From Halorubrum laminariae (GTDB taxonomy: Archaea > Halobacteriota > Halobacteria > Halobacteriales > Haloferacaceae), in assembly GCF_024494655.1 (NCBI RefSeq), contig NZ_JANHDL010000002.1, forward strand, positions 248,001 through 312,000: a stretch of DNA of 64,000 nt. Direction: 5' to 3'. Under the pieces are notes generated by a model that saw only the letters and a list, made by a program, of their open reading frames with translations, was not told where the DNA came from and made no database searches. This document shows positions 16,689 to 26,300 of the stretch, in pieces (the first letter of the stretch is position 1; the number at the start of each line of letters is the position of its first letter). A program made the translations under genes and the position numbers.

Positions 16689-17216
16689 ATGAGCCTAGAG
16701 GTCGCCGTCGCCGCCCCATTCAAACACCGGGCCAAAGAGCGGCTGGGCGAGGGCGAGTTCGTCGTGGCGCTCTCGCTCGACCGCGACTGGTTCTCGCCGG
16801 ATCAGGCGAAGCGGCTCGTCGATGTCGCCGTCGGTCGCGGCCTCCTCGACTCGGTCGACGGCGACTTGGTCGCGCAGTTCGACCCCGACGATGTGGTCGT
16901 CCCCGAGGGATTCACTCCCGACGAGGCGATCCTCCGCGAGCAGTCCACCTTCGAGACGGCCCTCGACGCGATCGTCTCCGCGGGCGTCGAGAAGCAGCGC
17001 GCGGTCGCCGGCATCAACGAACGCCAGCGGACGCTCGCCGTCACCATCGAGGCCGCTGCCGTGCTCTACGCGAAGGAACACGGTGCCGCGGTCGATCGCC
17101 TCGCGGCCGATGTCAGAAGCGATCTCGCGACCGCAGCCGAGGAGGGCGGCGACGGCGGAGCTTCTCGCGACGACAGCGACTCCCGCGACGCGGACGACTC
17201 CGCGGAGGCCGCGTGA
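16689..17216 (+). CDS. DUF2240 family protein
   Basis: 175 residues from ATG at 16689 (MSLEVAVAAPFKHRAKERL). The N-terminal part looks like a winged-helix region: FSPDQAKRLVDVAVGRGLL followed by a turn and strand. The C-terminal 25 residues are an acidic tail. DUF2240 is an archaeal family of unknown function. The stop overlaps the next gene's ATG, so both are probably co-translated. Confidence 0.82.
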   Translation: MSLEVAVAAPFKHRAKERLGEGEFVVALSLDRDWFSPDQAKRLVDVAVGRGLLDSVDGDLVAQFDPDDVVVPEGFTPDEAILREQSTFETALDAIVSAGVEKQRAVAGINERQRTLAVTIEAAAVLYAKEHGAAVDRLAADVRSDLATAAEEGGDGGASRDDSDSRDADDSAEAA

Positions 17217-17662
17217 TGGACTCGGACCGACTGAGCGATGGCGTCCGAATCGCGCAGTTGCTCGCCTCCGAGATATCCGGAAACGAGGGGCGACTTCGAG
17301 ACCTCGCGCTCGCCGACGCCGACCGCGACGTGGAGCCGACGACCGACGGCGCGCTCGCGTACCGGGTCGTCCGCGACGCCGGGGAGACATCCGACGGCGA
17401 AGACGCGGGAGACGATCGAGAGACGCGTGACGACGAAGCGACGCGCGATCCCGAGGCCGTCGCCGAGGTGTACGTACAACCCGACCGCGTCCGGATCGAG
17501 TTTCTCACGGCCGTCGACGCTGCCGCCGACGCGGCCGCGGACACCACCCTCCGCGTCAGGCCGAAGGCGGTCCGGCCGCCGCGAACGCTCGTGTTCGTCG
17601 AGGACGGCGCACACGTCAAGCGGGTGCTGCCGGTGTTCGCGGCCGTCGTCGATGAACCGTGA
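17216..17662 (+). CDS. Conserved haloarchaeal hypothetical protein
   Basis: 148 residues, ATG overlapping the DUF2240 stop (TGATG). An N-terminal helix-rich segment (about 1-60) and a C-terminal strand-rich segment (90-148, VYVQPDRVRIEFL and TLVFVEDGAHVKRVLPVF) are separated by an acidic low-complexity linker rich in Asp, Glu, Arg and Thr. I do not recognise the family. Tight coupling with DUF2240 suggests they act together. Confidence 0.7.
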   Translation: MDSDRLSDGVRIAQLLASEISGNEGRLRDLALADADRDVEPTTDGALAYRVVRDAGETSDGEDAGDDRETRDDEATRDPEAVAEVYVQPDRVRIEFLTAVDAAADAAADTTLRVRPKAVRPPRTLVFVEDGAHVKRVLPVFAAVVDEP

Positions 17663-17712
17663 TAGATGGTCGATGGCGATAAAAATCGAGTCCGTCGCGT
17701 CGAGTCGCCGCC

Positions 17713-19629
17713 TTACTCAGACTGACCGCCGTCGCCCATCGCAACGGTGCGCGCTCCCGCCGCCGCCCGGTCGTCGGGAGACTCCTCGCCGACGTCGAAC
17801 TTCCGGAGTAGCGCCCGGAGCTGGTCGGCCTGCTCGGCGAGCGAGCCCGCCTCGGCAGTGGCCTGCGACATCGCGGCGAGCTGCTCGTCTGCCGCCTCGC
17901 TGACATCGTCGGCCTCGTCGGCGGTCGATCGGCTGATCCCTGCCACCTCCTCGACCATCGACACCGTCTCCTCGGTGCTCGCGGCCTGGTCGTCGGTCAC
18001 CTTGCTGATCTCGCGGATCCCATCGTCGGTCTCCCCGGCGTTGTCAGCCACATCCGCGAACGCGTCGGCGGCGTCTCTGACCGCCTCCGCTCCCTCTTCC
18101 ATGTGCTCTTCTGCGGTCCGGACCTCCTTGACGGTCGCTTGCGTCTGCGCCTGCGTGCCGGCGATCAGCTCCTCGATCTCCTGAGCCGCCTCCTGCGTCT
18201 CTTCGGCGAGCTGTTTGACTTCGTCAGCAACGACCGCGAATCCGTCGCTCCCGCCGCCGGCTCCCCCGGCGCGGGCGGCTTCGATGTTGGCGTTGAGCGC
18301 GAGCAAGTTCGTCTGCTCCGCGATGTCGCTTATCAAGTCGACGATCTCGCCGATGTCTTCCATCCGCTCGTTGAGGACCCTGACCTTCTCCGCGGTTTGG
18401 TCGATCGCGTTCCGCGATTCCTGAACGCTGTCGATCGCCTCGCCGGCGGTGTCCTGTCCCTCGTCGGCGATCGACGCCGTCTGCTGGGCCGCGTCCGCGA
18501 CGGTCTCCGTCGAAGATGCGACCTCTTCGATCGTCGCGGAAAGGTTGTTCATCTCGCCGGAGACCTGTTCGAGCATCTCGCGCTGTTCGCCGGCTCCCTC
18601 GGCGATCTCGGCGACCGACCGGCTCACGTCTTCGCTGCGTGCCTCGGCCGTGTCAACGCCTTGGACCGTCTTCTCGCTCGCCGCGGACACCTCGCCGGCG
18701 AACGACTGCACGTCCTGCATCGTCGCCTCGATGCCGTCCATCATCTCGTTGAACGCGGCACCGATCTGCTCCATGGCTTCGCTCTCGCTTTCGGCGTCGA
18801 GACGAACCGTGAGGTCGCCGGCGGCGGCGCGGTCCATCATCGCGCTGTAGTCGTCGGCCGTCGTTTCGAGGTGTTGATTCAGCCACTCGACCTCCTCGCG
18901 GCGTTTCTCGACCTCCGCTTTCGCCTCCTCGACGTCCTGTATCTCCGCCTTCTGCGCTGCGACGAGGTCGAGCTGGCGTTGCGCCTCCTCGCGCGACTTC
19001 TCGATGGAGTACCAGTTGGCGATCAGCGCACCAACGAGCCCGAGGACGAAGAACGCGTGAATGCCGCCCCAGATTATCGGGTTCTCGATCGCCGCGGTAT
19101 GGTTGTAGACGAGGCTCGAATCGATCAGACTGAACGCGCCGTGGCCGATCGCGACATAAGCGACGCCGACGGCGAACGGGACCCAGTCCTCGTACAGCGC
19201 GAGCACCGCGATGAACACGAAGAAGCTGAAGTGCGCCTCGATGTAGCCGCCCGACAGCTTCACAAGCGCCATCGAGACGGTCATGAGGCTGAGCGCCGTG
19301 AGCACCGTCCGCTGGCGGCGGCCGAGTCGGGAGACGTTTGCCAGCGCCGCAGTGCCGAGGATGATGGCGACGAAGCCACCGAGCATCCAGCCCGGCGTTG
19401 CGGGGATCTGCGCCCCGGTGATCGATTCGGTTCCGCTGTACAGCCCCAAGGCGATGAGGAACGGCACCTGCACCGCGATCGCGATCAAAATGTTCCGGTG
19501 GCGCGGCCGCCACATCTCCCCGGGCATCGAACTTCCGTCCGGGATGTACCTGACAATATCGCGTATTTTTTCGCCTGCCCCCTGCGGTTGGCCGGTCGTC
19601 GTTTCCGACGCGACCCCTGACTCTGTCAT
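17713..19629 (-). CDS. Methyl-accepting chemotaxis transducer with six-helix sensor
   Basis: 638 residues. About six transmembrane helices (residues 45-205) contain the [19 protein letters not shown] and GHGAFSLID segments, a His-bearing sensor region also seen in membrane sensors upstream of bacterial signalling domains and resembling Halobacterium HtrVIII. A coiled coil and HAMP-like region (205-300) follow. The cytoplasmic signalling domain (about 300-600) includes the conserved tip [20 protein letters not shown] and [16 protein letters not shown]. It would signal through CheA/CheW to the archaellum; no che genes are nearby. The ligand is unknown, with oxygen only a guess from HtrVIII similarity. 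Confidence 0.88.
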   Translation of the reverse strand: MTESGVASETTTGQPQGAGEKIRDIVRYIPDGSSMPGEMWRPRHRNILIAIAVQVPFLIALGLYSGTESITGAQIPATPGWMLGGFVAIILGTAALANVSRLGRRQRTVLTALSLMTVSMALVKLSGGYIEAHFSFFVFIAVLALYEDWVPFAVGVAYVAIGHGAFSLIDSSLVYNHTAAIENPIIWGGIHAFFVLGLVGALIANWYSIEKSREEAQRQLDLVAAQKAEIQDVEEAKAEVEKRREEVEWLNQHLETTADDYSAMMDRAAAGDLTVRLDAESESEAMEQIGAAFNEMMDGIEATMQDVQSFAGEVSAASEKTVQGVDTAEARSEDVSRSVAEIAEGAGEQREMLEQVSGEMNNLSATIEEVASSTETVADAAQQTASIADEGQDTAGEAIDSVQESRNAIDQTAEKVRVLNERMEDIGEIVDLISDIAEQTNLLALNANIEAARAGGAGGGSDGFAVVADEVKQLAEETQEAAQEIEELIAGTQAQTQATVKEVRTAEEHMEEGAEAVRDAADAFADVADNAGETDDGIREISKVTDDQAASTEETVSMVEEVAGISRSTADEADDVSEAADEQLAAMSQATAEAGSLAEQADQLRALLRKFDVGEESPDDRAAAGARTVAMGDGGQSE

Positions 19630-19795
19630 ACGACGGTCACGACCGATTCCGGCAAAGAAGGTTCTCCTCTGAATATCTCATCTGATACAGCTAGAGCCGC
19701 TCTCTCGCCGACAGGCGGTCGAACCGCGGTCGCCGGATCGAACTCCCGTCCGAGGTGTTGACGTCCGTCGATCTCGCGTCGTCCTCGGCGAACGA

Positions 19796-19803
19796 TTTTA
19801 AGA
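19796..19803 (+). promoter_or_regulatory. TATA-like element of nurA
   Basis: TTTTAAGA is centred about 26 bases before the GTG start at 19826, matching a leaderless transcript. Confidence 0.5.
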
Positions 19804-19825
19804 CCGGTCGGGCCGGAGTACGCCC

Positions 19826-21109
19826 GTGACGCTCGATCCGATCCACGTCGAGAACATCGCGCGGCTCGCGTACGGGATCGCGAGCGACGTGGACACGACC
19901 GACCACGACGACCTCGCTGGGACGGTGTGGCGTGACTGGCTTCCCGACCTCAGCCGGGACGGCCGCACCGTGATCGAGCCCGTCGGCGACCACGAGCGGC
20001 GGCGCGCGCCGATCGACGACGCCGCCCTTGCGGCGCGGCCGTTCGAGACGGTCCACGGGCTCGACTCCGGGACGATCAACCCGACGACGTTCAAAAACGG
20101 ACTCGTCGTCGACGTGGCGCACGCCGCGATGGCGAGCGAGCCGACGGATCTCGACCTTCACCGCGACCGGACCATCGTCGCGACCGTCCACGCGGGCGAC
20201 TCCACCGCCGACTTCGACGGGGACTGGACGAACCGTGACGACGGCCACACTCGCCAACGCGTGCTCCACGCGCCGCGAGTGAATCGGTACGCCGAGGGCG
20301 TCGTTCACGCGCTCGCGCTGTACCTCGCCGAGGGCACGCACGCGCTCAATCACGCCGACCGCGTCGACGACCTCCTCGTGCTCGACGGCCCGATCTACCC
20401 GAAGGAACTGTTCACGTGGGACGACAGGAACCCCGAACTCGGCGCGCTCACGCGAGAGGCGAAACCGCGCGCGGTCGTCGAGAACTACGTTCGGCTCGTC
20501 GAGCGGTTCGTCGAGCGCGACGTGCCGCTCGTCGGCTTCGTGAAGAACCCCTCCAGCGGGACGATCGTCCGCTCGCTGGCGCGCAACGGCGTCGAACCGC
20601 CGTGGCCGGACGACACCGCGCTGTTCACCCGGCTGCTGGAGCGACGCGCCGCCGAGGACGAATTCGGTGACGACAGCAACGGATCTGACGGACGCGGCGA
20701 GCGTATCGACGACGAACTCACCTTCACCACGTGGTTTCACAGCCGCGGCGGAGCCGACGAGACGATGGCCGCCGACCGCGACGCGCTCGGCATCGACCGC
20801 GAGTTCGATCCCGAGTTGTACGAGCCGACGTTCATGGTGCTGTACGACCCGCGGACCGACGTGACCTACAAGCTCGAAGCCCCGTACGCGTTCACCCGCG
20901 ATCGGGACACCCGAGAGCGGCTCACCCGACAGGTGCTCGCCGACGTGGCCGCGTCTCGCGGACCCCCGGAAGCCGTGGCGAAAGCCGACGAGCTGGCCCG
21001 GATCGCAGCGACCGAAAAAACCGCCCTCCGACGCGCATTCGAAGACCGGTTCGACAGCGAGCAGCAGTCGACCTACGACGATCACCGGTGGGGGAAGACG
21101 CGGCTGTGA
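19826..21109 (+). CDS. nurA: NurA-domain DNA nuclease
   Basis: 427 residues, GTG start supported by the TATA element 26 bases upstream. The NurA core begins at TVHGLDSGTINPTTFKNG, where the Asp is the first metal ligand, and ends with the conserved Asp-containing block ETMAADRDALG...LYEPTFMVLYDPR. NurA is the 5'-3' nuclease that works with HerA and Mre11-Rad50 in end resection. Here it is not next to herA or mre11/rad50, unlike the four-gene operon of thermophilic archaea. Assignment is good but by eye. Confidence 0.8.
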   Translation: MTLDPIHVENIARLAYGIASDVDTTDHDDLAGTVWRDWLPDLSRDGRTVIEPVGDHERRRAPIDDAALAARPFETVHGLDSGTINPTTFKNGLVVDVAHAAMASEPTDLDLHRDRTIVATVHAGDSTADFDGDWTNRDDGHTRQRVLHAPRVNRYAEGVVHALALYLAEGTHALNHADRVDDLLVLDGPIYPKELFTWDDRNPELGALTREAKPRAVVENYVRLVERFVERDVPLVGFVKNPSSGTIVRSLARNGVEPPWPDDTALFTRLLERRAAEDEFGDDSNGSDGRGERIDDELTFTTWFHSRGGADETMAADRDALGIDREFDPELYEPTFMVLYDPRTDVTYKLEAPYAFTRDRDTRERLTRQVLADVAASRGPPEAVAKADELARIAATEKTALRRAFEDRFDSEQQSTYDDHRWGKTRL

Positions 21110-21146
21110 CCCGCAGTTGCTGCCGCCGCGAACGTTGCATCCCCCG

Positions 21147-21872
21147 TCAGAGTGCGCTCCAGAGGAGTCCCGCGAAGATGATCGCGTTGTACAGCCCGTG
21201 GGCGAGCCCGGGTACCAGCACGTTCTCGGTCCGCTCGTAGAGCACGCCGAGGATCGCGCCGAGAACGACCGTCACGCCCATGTACGCGACCTGTTCGACG
21301 ATGGTCCCCTCGACGCTCCCGTGGAGCGCACCGAACATGACGGCCGCGATCAATATCGCTGGCGCGGCGTGGAACGACCGTCGGAGCCCGCCTTGGACGA
21401 CCCCGCGGAGCAGCAGTTCCTCGGCCGGACCGACGAGGAGGATCGAGACGAGGATCATCGCAGCGTAGTACGCGACCGGGTCGCCGGCGGCCACCGTCGC
21501 TGGGTTCTGTCCGGTCCGGAGCCCGAACTCTCGAAGCCCGAACAACAGCCCGATCTGGAGGGCGTAGAGCAGCACGGCAGCGCCCGCGACGAGCCCGATC
21601 TCTCGAACCGACGGCCGCGAGACCGAGACGAGCGTTCGCTGGTCAGTGATCACGAGGTACCCGACCACGCCGGGGAGGAATCCCGCGAAGCTGACGGCGG
21701 TTTCGAGAAGCGCGAACGCGTTCGTGTCCGCGGCGACGACGCCGACCTGCAGCGCGACCGAGGTGGCCAACTGGGTGATCAGGCTGGTGAGGACGAGCGC
21801 GAACACGAGAGCGAACACCGCGCTCGCCACGTGGACCAGTCGGTCGACCGGAACCGGGAGGTCGTCCGTCAT
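21147..21872 (-). CDS. CPBP-family intramembrane metalloprotease (Abi/Rce1-like)
   Basis: 241 residues, about seven or eight membrane helices. Catalytic motifs: Glu151-Glu152-x3-Arg156 in GPAEELLLRGVVQGGL and His184 in FGALHGSVEG; a final motif near VLGAILGVLYERT is also typical. The family includes CAAX prenyl proteases and bacteriocin-immunity proteins; in archaea the substrates are unknown. It follows pgi by about 79 bases in the same direction and may be read from the same promoter. Confidence 0.88.
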   Translation of the reverse strand: MTDDLPVPVDRLVHVASAVFALVFALVLTSLITQLATSVALQVGVVAADTNAFALLETAVSFAGFLPGVVGYLVITDQRTLVSVSRPSVREIGLVAGAAVLLYALQIGLLFGLREFGLRTGQNPATVAAGDPVAYYAAMILVSILLVGPAEELLLRGVVQGGLRRSFHAAPAILIAAVMFGALHGSVEGTIVEQVAYMGVTVVLGAILGVLYERTENVLVPGLAHGLYNAIIFAGLLWSAL

Positions 21873-21950
21873 TGCCGGCCGTTGGACGCACGGCGTGTTA
21901 GGCGCTCCGGAACCGGTCTGGTTCGGAGGGGGTATACCGCATCGGGGGGA

Positions 21951-23243
21951 TCAGGACTGCTCGATCCGCAGTTCCCGCTTGTCGGCCACGGCGTCGGCCT
22001 CCGGGAAGTCGCCGCCGCCGAGCAGTCCCCGCGCCGCCTTCTTCCCCCACTCGACAGCCGGCTGGGTGAACGTCGAGATACTCGCGAGTTCGCCGTAGAG
22101 CACACACGCGGCTTCCATTCCGTACAGTAACTCGCCGAGACTCCGCTCGTCGACCCGTTCGATTTCAACCCGAATGTTCGGCACGTCGGCGGCGGCGAGG
22201 CTCGCTTCCGTCGCCGCGAACTCGGCGTCGAGCAGATCCGCGAGCGACGAGCCGCCGAGGTACGCAAGCCCGTCGAGGTCGGTCTCCGGAATCGTCGTGT
22301 CCGCTCGCTCCGTGGGTCGGATCAGCGAGACGATCTTGTCCGGCGGGCCGGCGCGGTACAGCTGGAGCTGGGAGTGCTGGTCCGTCGCGCCGAGCGCGCG
22401 GGCCGGCGTCTGTCCGAGCCCGTCCTTCCCCAGACTCTCCGCCCACAGCTGGGCGAACCACTCCGCGAACGTCTCAAGCGACTCCGCGTACGGCATCACA
22501 GCATTCGTGAGCGCGCCGCGCTCGGCCAGCGCGTACGTCGCCGCGCCGTACGCGTACGCTGGCGATTCGTACAGCGACCCCGCGAGCGCGTCCATGCCGT
22601 CCCGCCCGCCGGCGAGCACCGCCTCGATGTCGTGGCCCTGTAGCGCCGGCACGACGAGCCCCACCGTCGAGAGCGCCGAGAACCGGCCCGGTACCCCGTC
22701 CGGAACATCGAGCGCCGGGAGGCCGTGCTCGTCGGCGAGCGACCGGAGGTTCCCCTCCTCTCCGGTCGTGACGATCGTCCGCTCGGTCCAGTCGACGCCA
22801 GCCTCGGCCATGGCCTCACGGACGACGAGGAAGTTCGCGAGCGTCTCCGCGGTCGTCCCCGACTTCGACACGACGTTGACGACGGTCTCCGCGAGCGGCA
22901 GGTCCGCGAGCAGCGCGTCGACCGCGTCCGGATCGACGTTGTCGAGGAAGTGCGCGTCCACGTCGCTCTCCAAGGCGTTCGAGATCGCCGCCGCACCGAG
23001 CGCGCTCCCGCCGATACCGACCGTGAGTACGGCCGCTGGCCGATCGAACTGATCCATCACCGCGCGGATCGCCTCGGGGTCCGTCGTCTCCGGGAGCGTC
23101 AGCGCCGCGTAGCCGAACTCGTCAGCCTCCATGCCGGCCACGATCCGGTCGTGTGCGGCCGCGACGCGGTCGTCGAGCCGATCGAGCGTCTCGTCCGTGA
23201 GTCCGGGCGTCGTCTCTATCGTGTTGCCGAGGTCGACGTTCAT
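21951..23243 (-). CDS. pgi: Glucose-6-phosphate isomerase
   Basis: 430 residues of the PGI (not cupin) superfamily. Typical segments: LTVGIGGSALGAAAI, VVSKSGTTAETLANFLV (sugar phosphate-binding Ser/Thr) and TDQHSQLQLYRAGPPDK near the C-terminal active site with its conserved His and Gln. At 430 residues it is shorter than the E. coli enzyme (about 550), as usual for haloarchaea. It interconverts glucose-6-phosphate and fructose-6-phosphate in gluconeogenesis. A GCTTAAG element on the minus strand near 23268 is the likely TATA box. Confidence 0.92.
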   Translation of the reverse strand: MNVDLGNTIETTPGLTDETLDRLDDRVAAAHDRIVAGMEADEFGYAALTLPETTDPEAIRAVMDQFDRPAAVLTVGIGGSALGAAAISNALESDVDAHFLDNVDPDAVDALLADLPLAETVVNVVSKSGTTAETLANFLVVREAMAEAGVDWTERTIVTTGEEGNLRSLADEHGLPALDVPDGVPGRFSALSTVGLVVPALQGHDIEAVLAGGRDGMDALAGSLYESPAYAYGAATYALAERGALTNAVMPYAESLETFAEWFAQLWAESLGKDGLGQTPARALGATDQHSQLQLYRAGPPDKIVSLIRPTERADTTIPETDLDGLAYLGGSSLADLLDAEFAATEASLAAADVPNIRVEIERVDERSLGELLYGMEAACVLYGELASISTFTQPAVEWGKKAARGLLGGGDFPEADAVADKRELRIEQS

Positions 23244-23343
23244 ACCGTACGTGGCGGGCGACCGCGACTTAAGCGTGGGTTTCTGCGGAAAGAATGAGAA
23301 AACGGGACGGTCTAGACGTGCTACCGCATCGGCGGCGACCGAG

Positions 23344-26300
23344 TCAGCACTCCGACCAACCGCACGACTCGCACGTCTTGCAGCCCTCGGAGTAGTAGAG
23401 GTTCATCCCGCCGCAGTCGGGACATTCGGGTGACTCGCCCGCGGCGATAAGCTCCTGCATCGCGTCGTCGACTTCTTCGGCGCTGTCTGCGTTCGGCTCG
23501 TCGGGTGCGTCAGTTCTCGTCGGGACCGCGTCGTCGACCGTCCGCGCGTCGATTTCCCCGCCGTCGGTCTGACTCGGCGGTTCGGCCGCGGCGTCGACCT
23601 CGACGTCGTCGAGGCTCTGCTGTTGCGGAATCCCCTTGTCCACGTCGTCGTCGAGGTAGCGGCGGAGCGCGGTGCCGATCGCGTCCGGGATCGACTGGAT
23701 CTGCTCGCCTTTGTCCCACGCCACCTTCGGGCTCCGCGTGCCCTGTAGCTCGTCGACTATCTCCTCGGGATCGACACCCGAGCGGAGCGCCGTCGAGATG
23801 ACCTTCGCGAGCGCCTCGGTGAAGGAGTTGGTGTACCCGCCGGAGTGGCCGATGTTCGCGAACAGCTCGAACGGCCGGCCGTTCCCGTCCTCGTTGATGG
23901 TGACGTACATCTTCCCGTAGCCGGTCTCGACGCGCTGGGTGACGCCCGAAAGCGAGTCCGGCCGCGGGCTCCGCTCGCTGTAGTCGACCTGCGGCTGCTC
24001 GCTGGCCTCCAAGAGATCCGCGATCTCCGCGTCGATCGCCGCCTGCACGTCCTCGTTGTCGAGGAACGCCTCGACGCCGCCGAACACCTCGCCGATCTGC
24101 TCGACGATCGCCTCGGCCGCCTCGCTCTCGTCGGCGAACTCCGTGTTCTTCGCGCGGGTGGTGAGCACCTGCTTCGAGCGGGTCCCGTCGCGGTAGACGG
24201 TGACGCCTTTCCCGCCGTGGTCGTAGATGTAGCGGTACACCTCTTCCATCTCCTCGGCGGTGGCGTCGTTCGGGAAGTTACACGTCTTCGAAATAGCGGA
24301 GTCGACACCCTCCTGACAGGCGCACTGGACCGCCGCGTGCTGCTTGCCGGAGAGGTCGCCGGTGACGACGAACAGCTCGCCGATAGCGTTCGGAACCGTC
24401 TCCAGCCCGTCGACGCCGTCGAACTCGTTTTCCGCCATCTGCGCTTGGGCCTCCCGCTTGACCGCGTCGACATCGACGTCGTTCTCCTCTAGGGTGCGCA
24501 GGAAGTAGTCGTCGAACTCGACGAGCATCTCGTCGCCCTGCACGTCGTCGGAGACGTTCTTGTAGTACGCGACGTTGTAGATCGGCTCGCAGCCGCCGGT
24601 GGTGTTGCCGATCATCGAGGTCGTGCCCGTCGGCGCGATCGTCGTCGTGTTGTGGTTGCGGACGGGAAAGCCGTCTTCCCACTCCTCCGGATCGAGTCCG
24701 GTGTAGTGCTCGAACCAGTCGGGGTAGTCAGTGGGGTTCGCGTACTTCGAGTCCTCCCAGTCGTTGAACGTCCCGCGCTCCGTCGCGAGTGTATGGGAGG
24801 TCTGCTTCGACGCGTGGTTGATGTGCGTCATCAGCTGGCGGGCGACCTCGTTGCCCTCCTCGGTGCCGTACCGGATCCCGAGCTGGATGTACAGCTGGGC
24901 GAGCCCCATGATCCCCAGCCCGATCTTCCGCATGTCGCGGACCTTCTCCTCGATCTTCTCGACCGGGAAGTCCGACATCGTCACGACGTTCTCCAAGAAT
25001 CGCGTGCCGTAGTCGATCCGCTCGTCGAACTCCTCGAAGTCGATCGCCTCCTCCAGGAACGCCGACATGGCCGCCTCCTTCGAGTCGTACTCGTCGGCGT
25101 GCGCCTCGGACCAGACGCGCCAGTCCGGCGCGTCCTGTGCCGCGAGCGTCGAGAGGTTGATGTGGCCGAGGTTACAGGCCTCGTACTCTTCGAGCGGCTG
25201 TTCTCCGCAGTTGTGAACCACGAGACCGTTCGCGACGAACGAACTCGTCTCGGGCTCCGTCAGGTCGTAGACCGCTTCGTGGCCGTCATTCTCGACTGCG
25301 GAAACAGTCGCTTCGAATCCCTCGCTGTACGGCCCGCGGTCGTAGTTCGCGAGACGCTCGTCGAGTGCGTCCTGTTTCGAGTCGAGAAGGAATCCGATCT
25401 CCTCCGCGAACCGAACGAGATTGTCCTTCGATATGACGAGATCGTGATCTGCCTGCCGCTCGTATTCCACAGTTCCGTCCTTTCCGTCGGGCATCTCCTG
25501 AACGCCCGCCTCGTGGCGTTCTTCGTAGATCTTGCTGAATATTCCGAAATTAAGCAGGAGCCGCTGAACCTGCTTCAACAGGTCAGTGCTGGTGCTTGTG
25601 AGCCGGACAGAAACGCCCTTCTCGACGTTCCCCTGAACGCCGCCGTCCGCGGAGAACAGCGCTCGGAGGTACCCGCGCGCCATCTCCTCGCTTCCGCGCA
25701 GTACCGCCTCAGGGACCTGATGCTTCTGATCGACTAAGCCGGCTTCCTCCGCGTACTCGTACAGCCGAGTCGAGCGGATTCGCTGCTCGACGGCCTGTGC
25801 ACCACGGTAGTCGTCACCTCTGGTAATCTCGTTGATACCGACCTCGTAGTCGGCGTTGCCGACTGGGTCGCGAACGATCTCGTTCACGTCGGCCACGAAC
25901 GACTCCGAGACCTCGGCGTCCTCGTCGTAGAAGTTGAGAACGGCTCTCTCCTCGCCGTTTTTGAGGTGTCCGTCACCGACCAACCAGCCGAGTACCCGAC
26001 CTTCGGCGGCCGTCCCGTGCTGACCGAATGAGCCTTTTCGGTTCTGAATGTGTACGGTGTCGCCCGCATCGAGGTTGCCGGCTTCCGTCCATCCGTCATC
26101 GGTCATGACGCGGTGGTCGGCAGTCAGGCGGAGTTCGTACCCCTCCTCCGTGGTAAGTTTATAGACGTCTTTCTCACCTGTTTTGTATACGCTACTCGCT
26201 TCCTTGAGCGTCTCCTCGCTGAGCCGCCCGTCGACGACGACGTCTCGCGCGACGCCCTGTTCGTACAGCTCTTCGGCCTCGACGAGACCGTTTTCGGTAC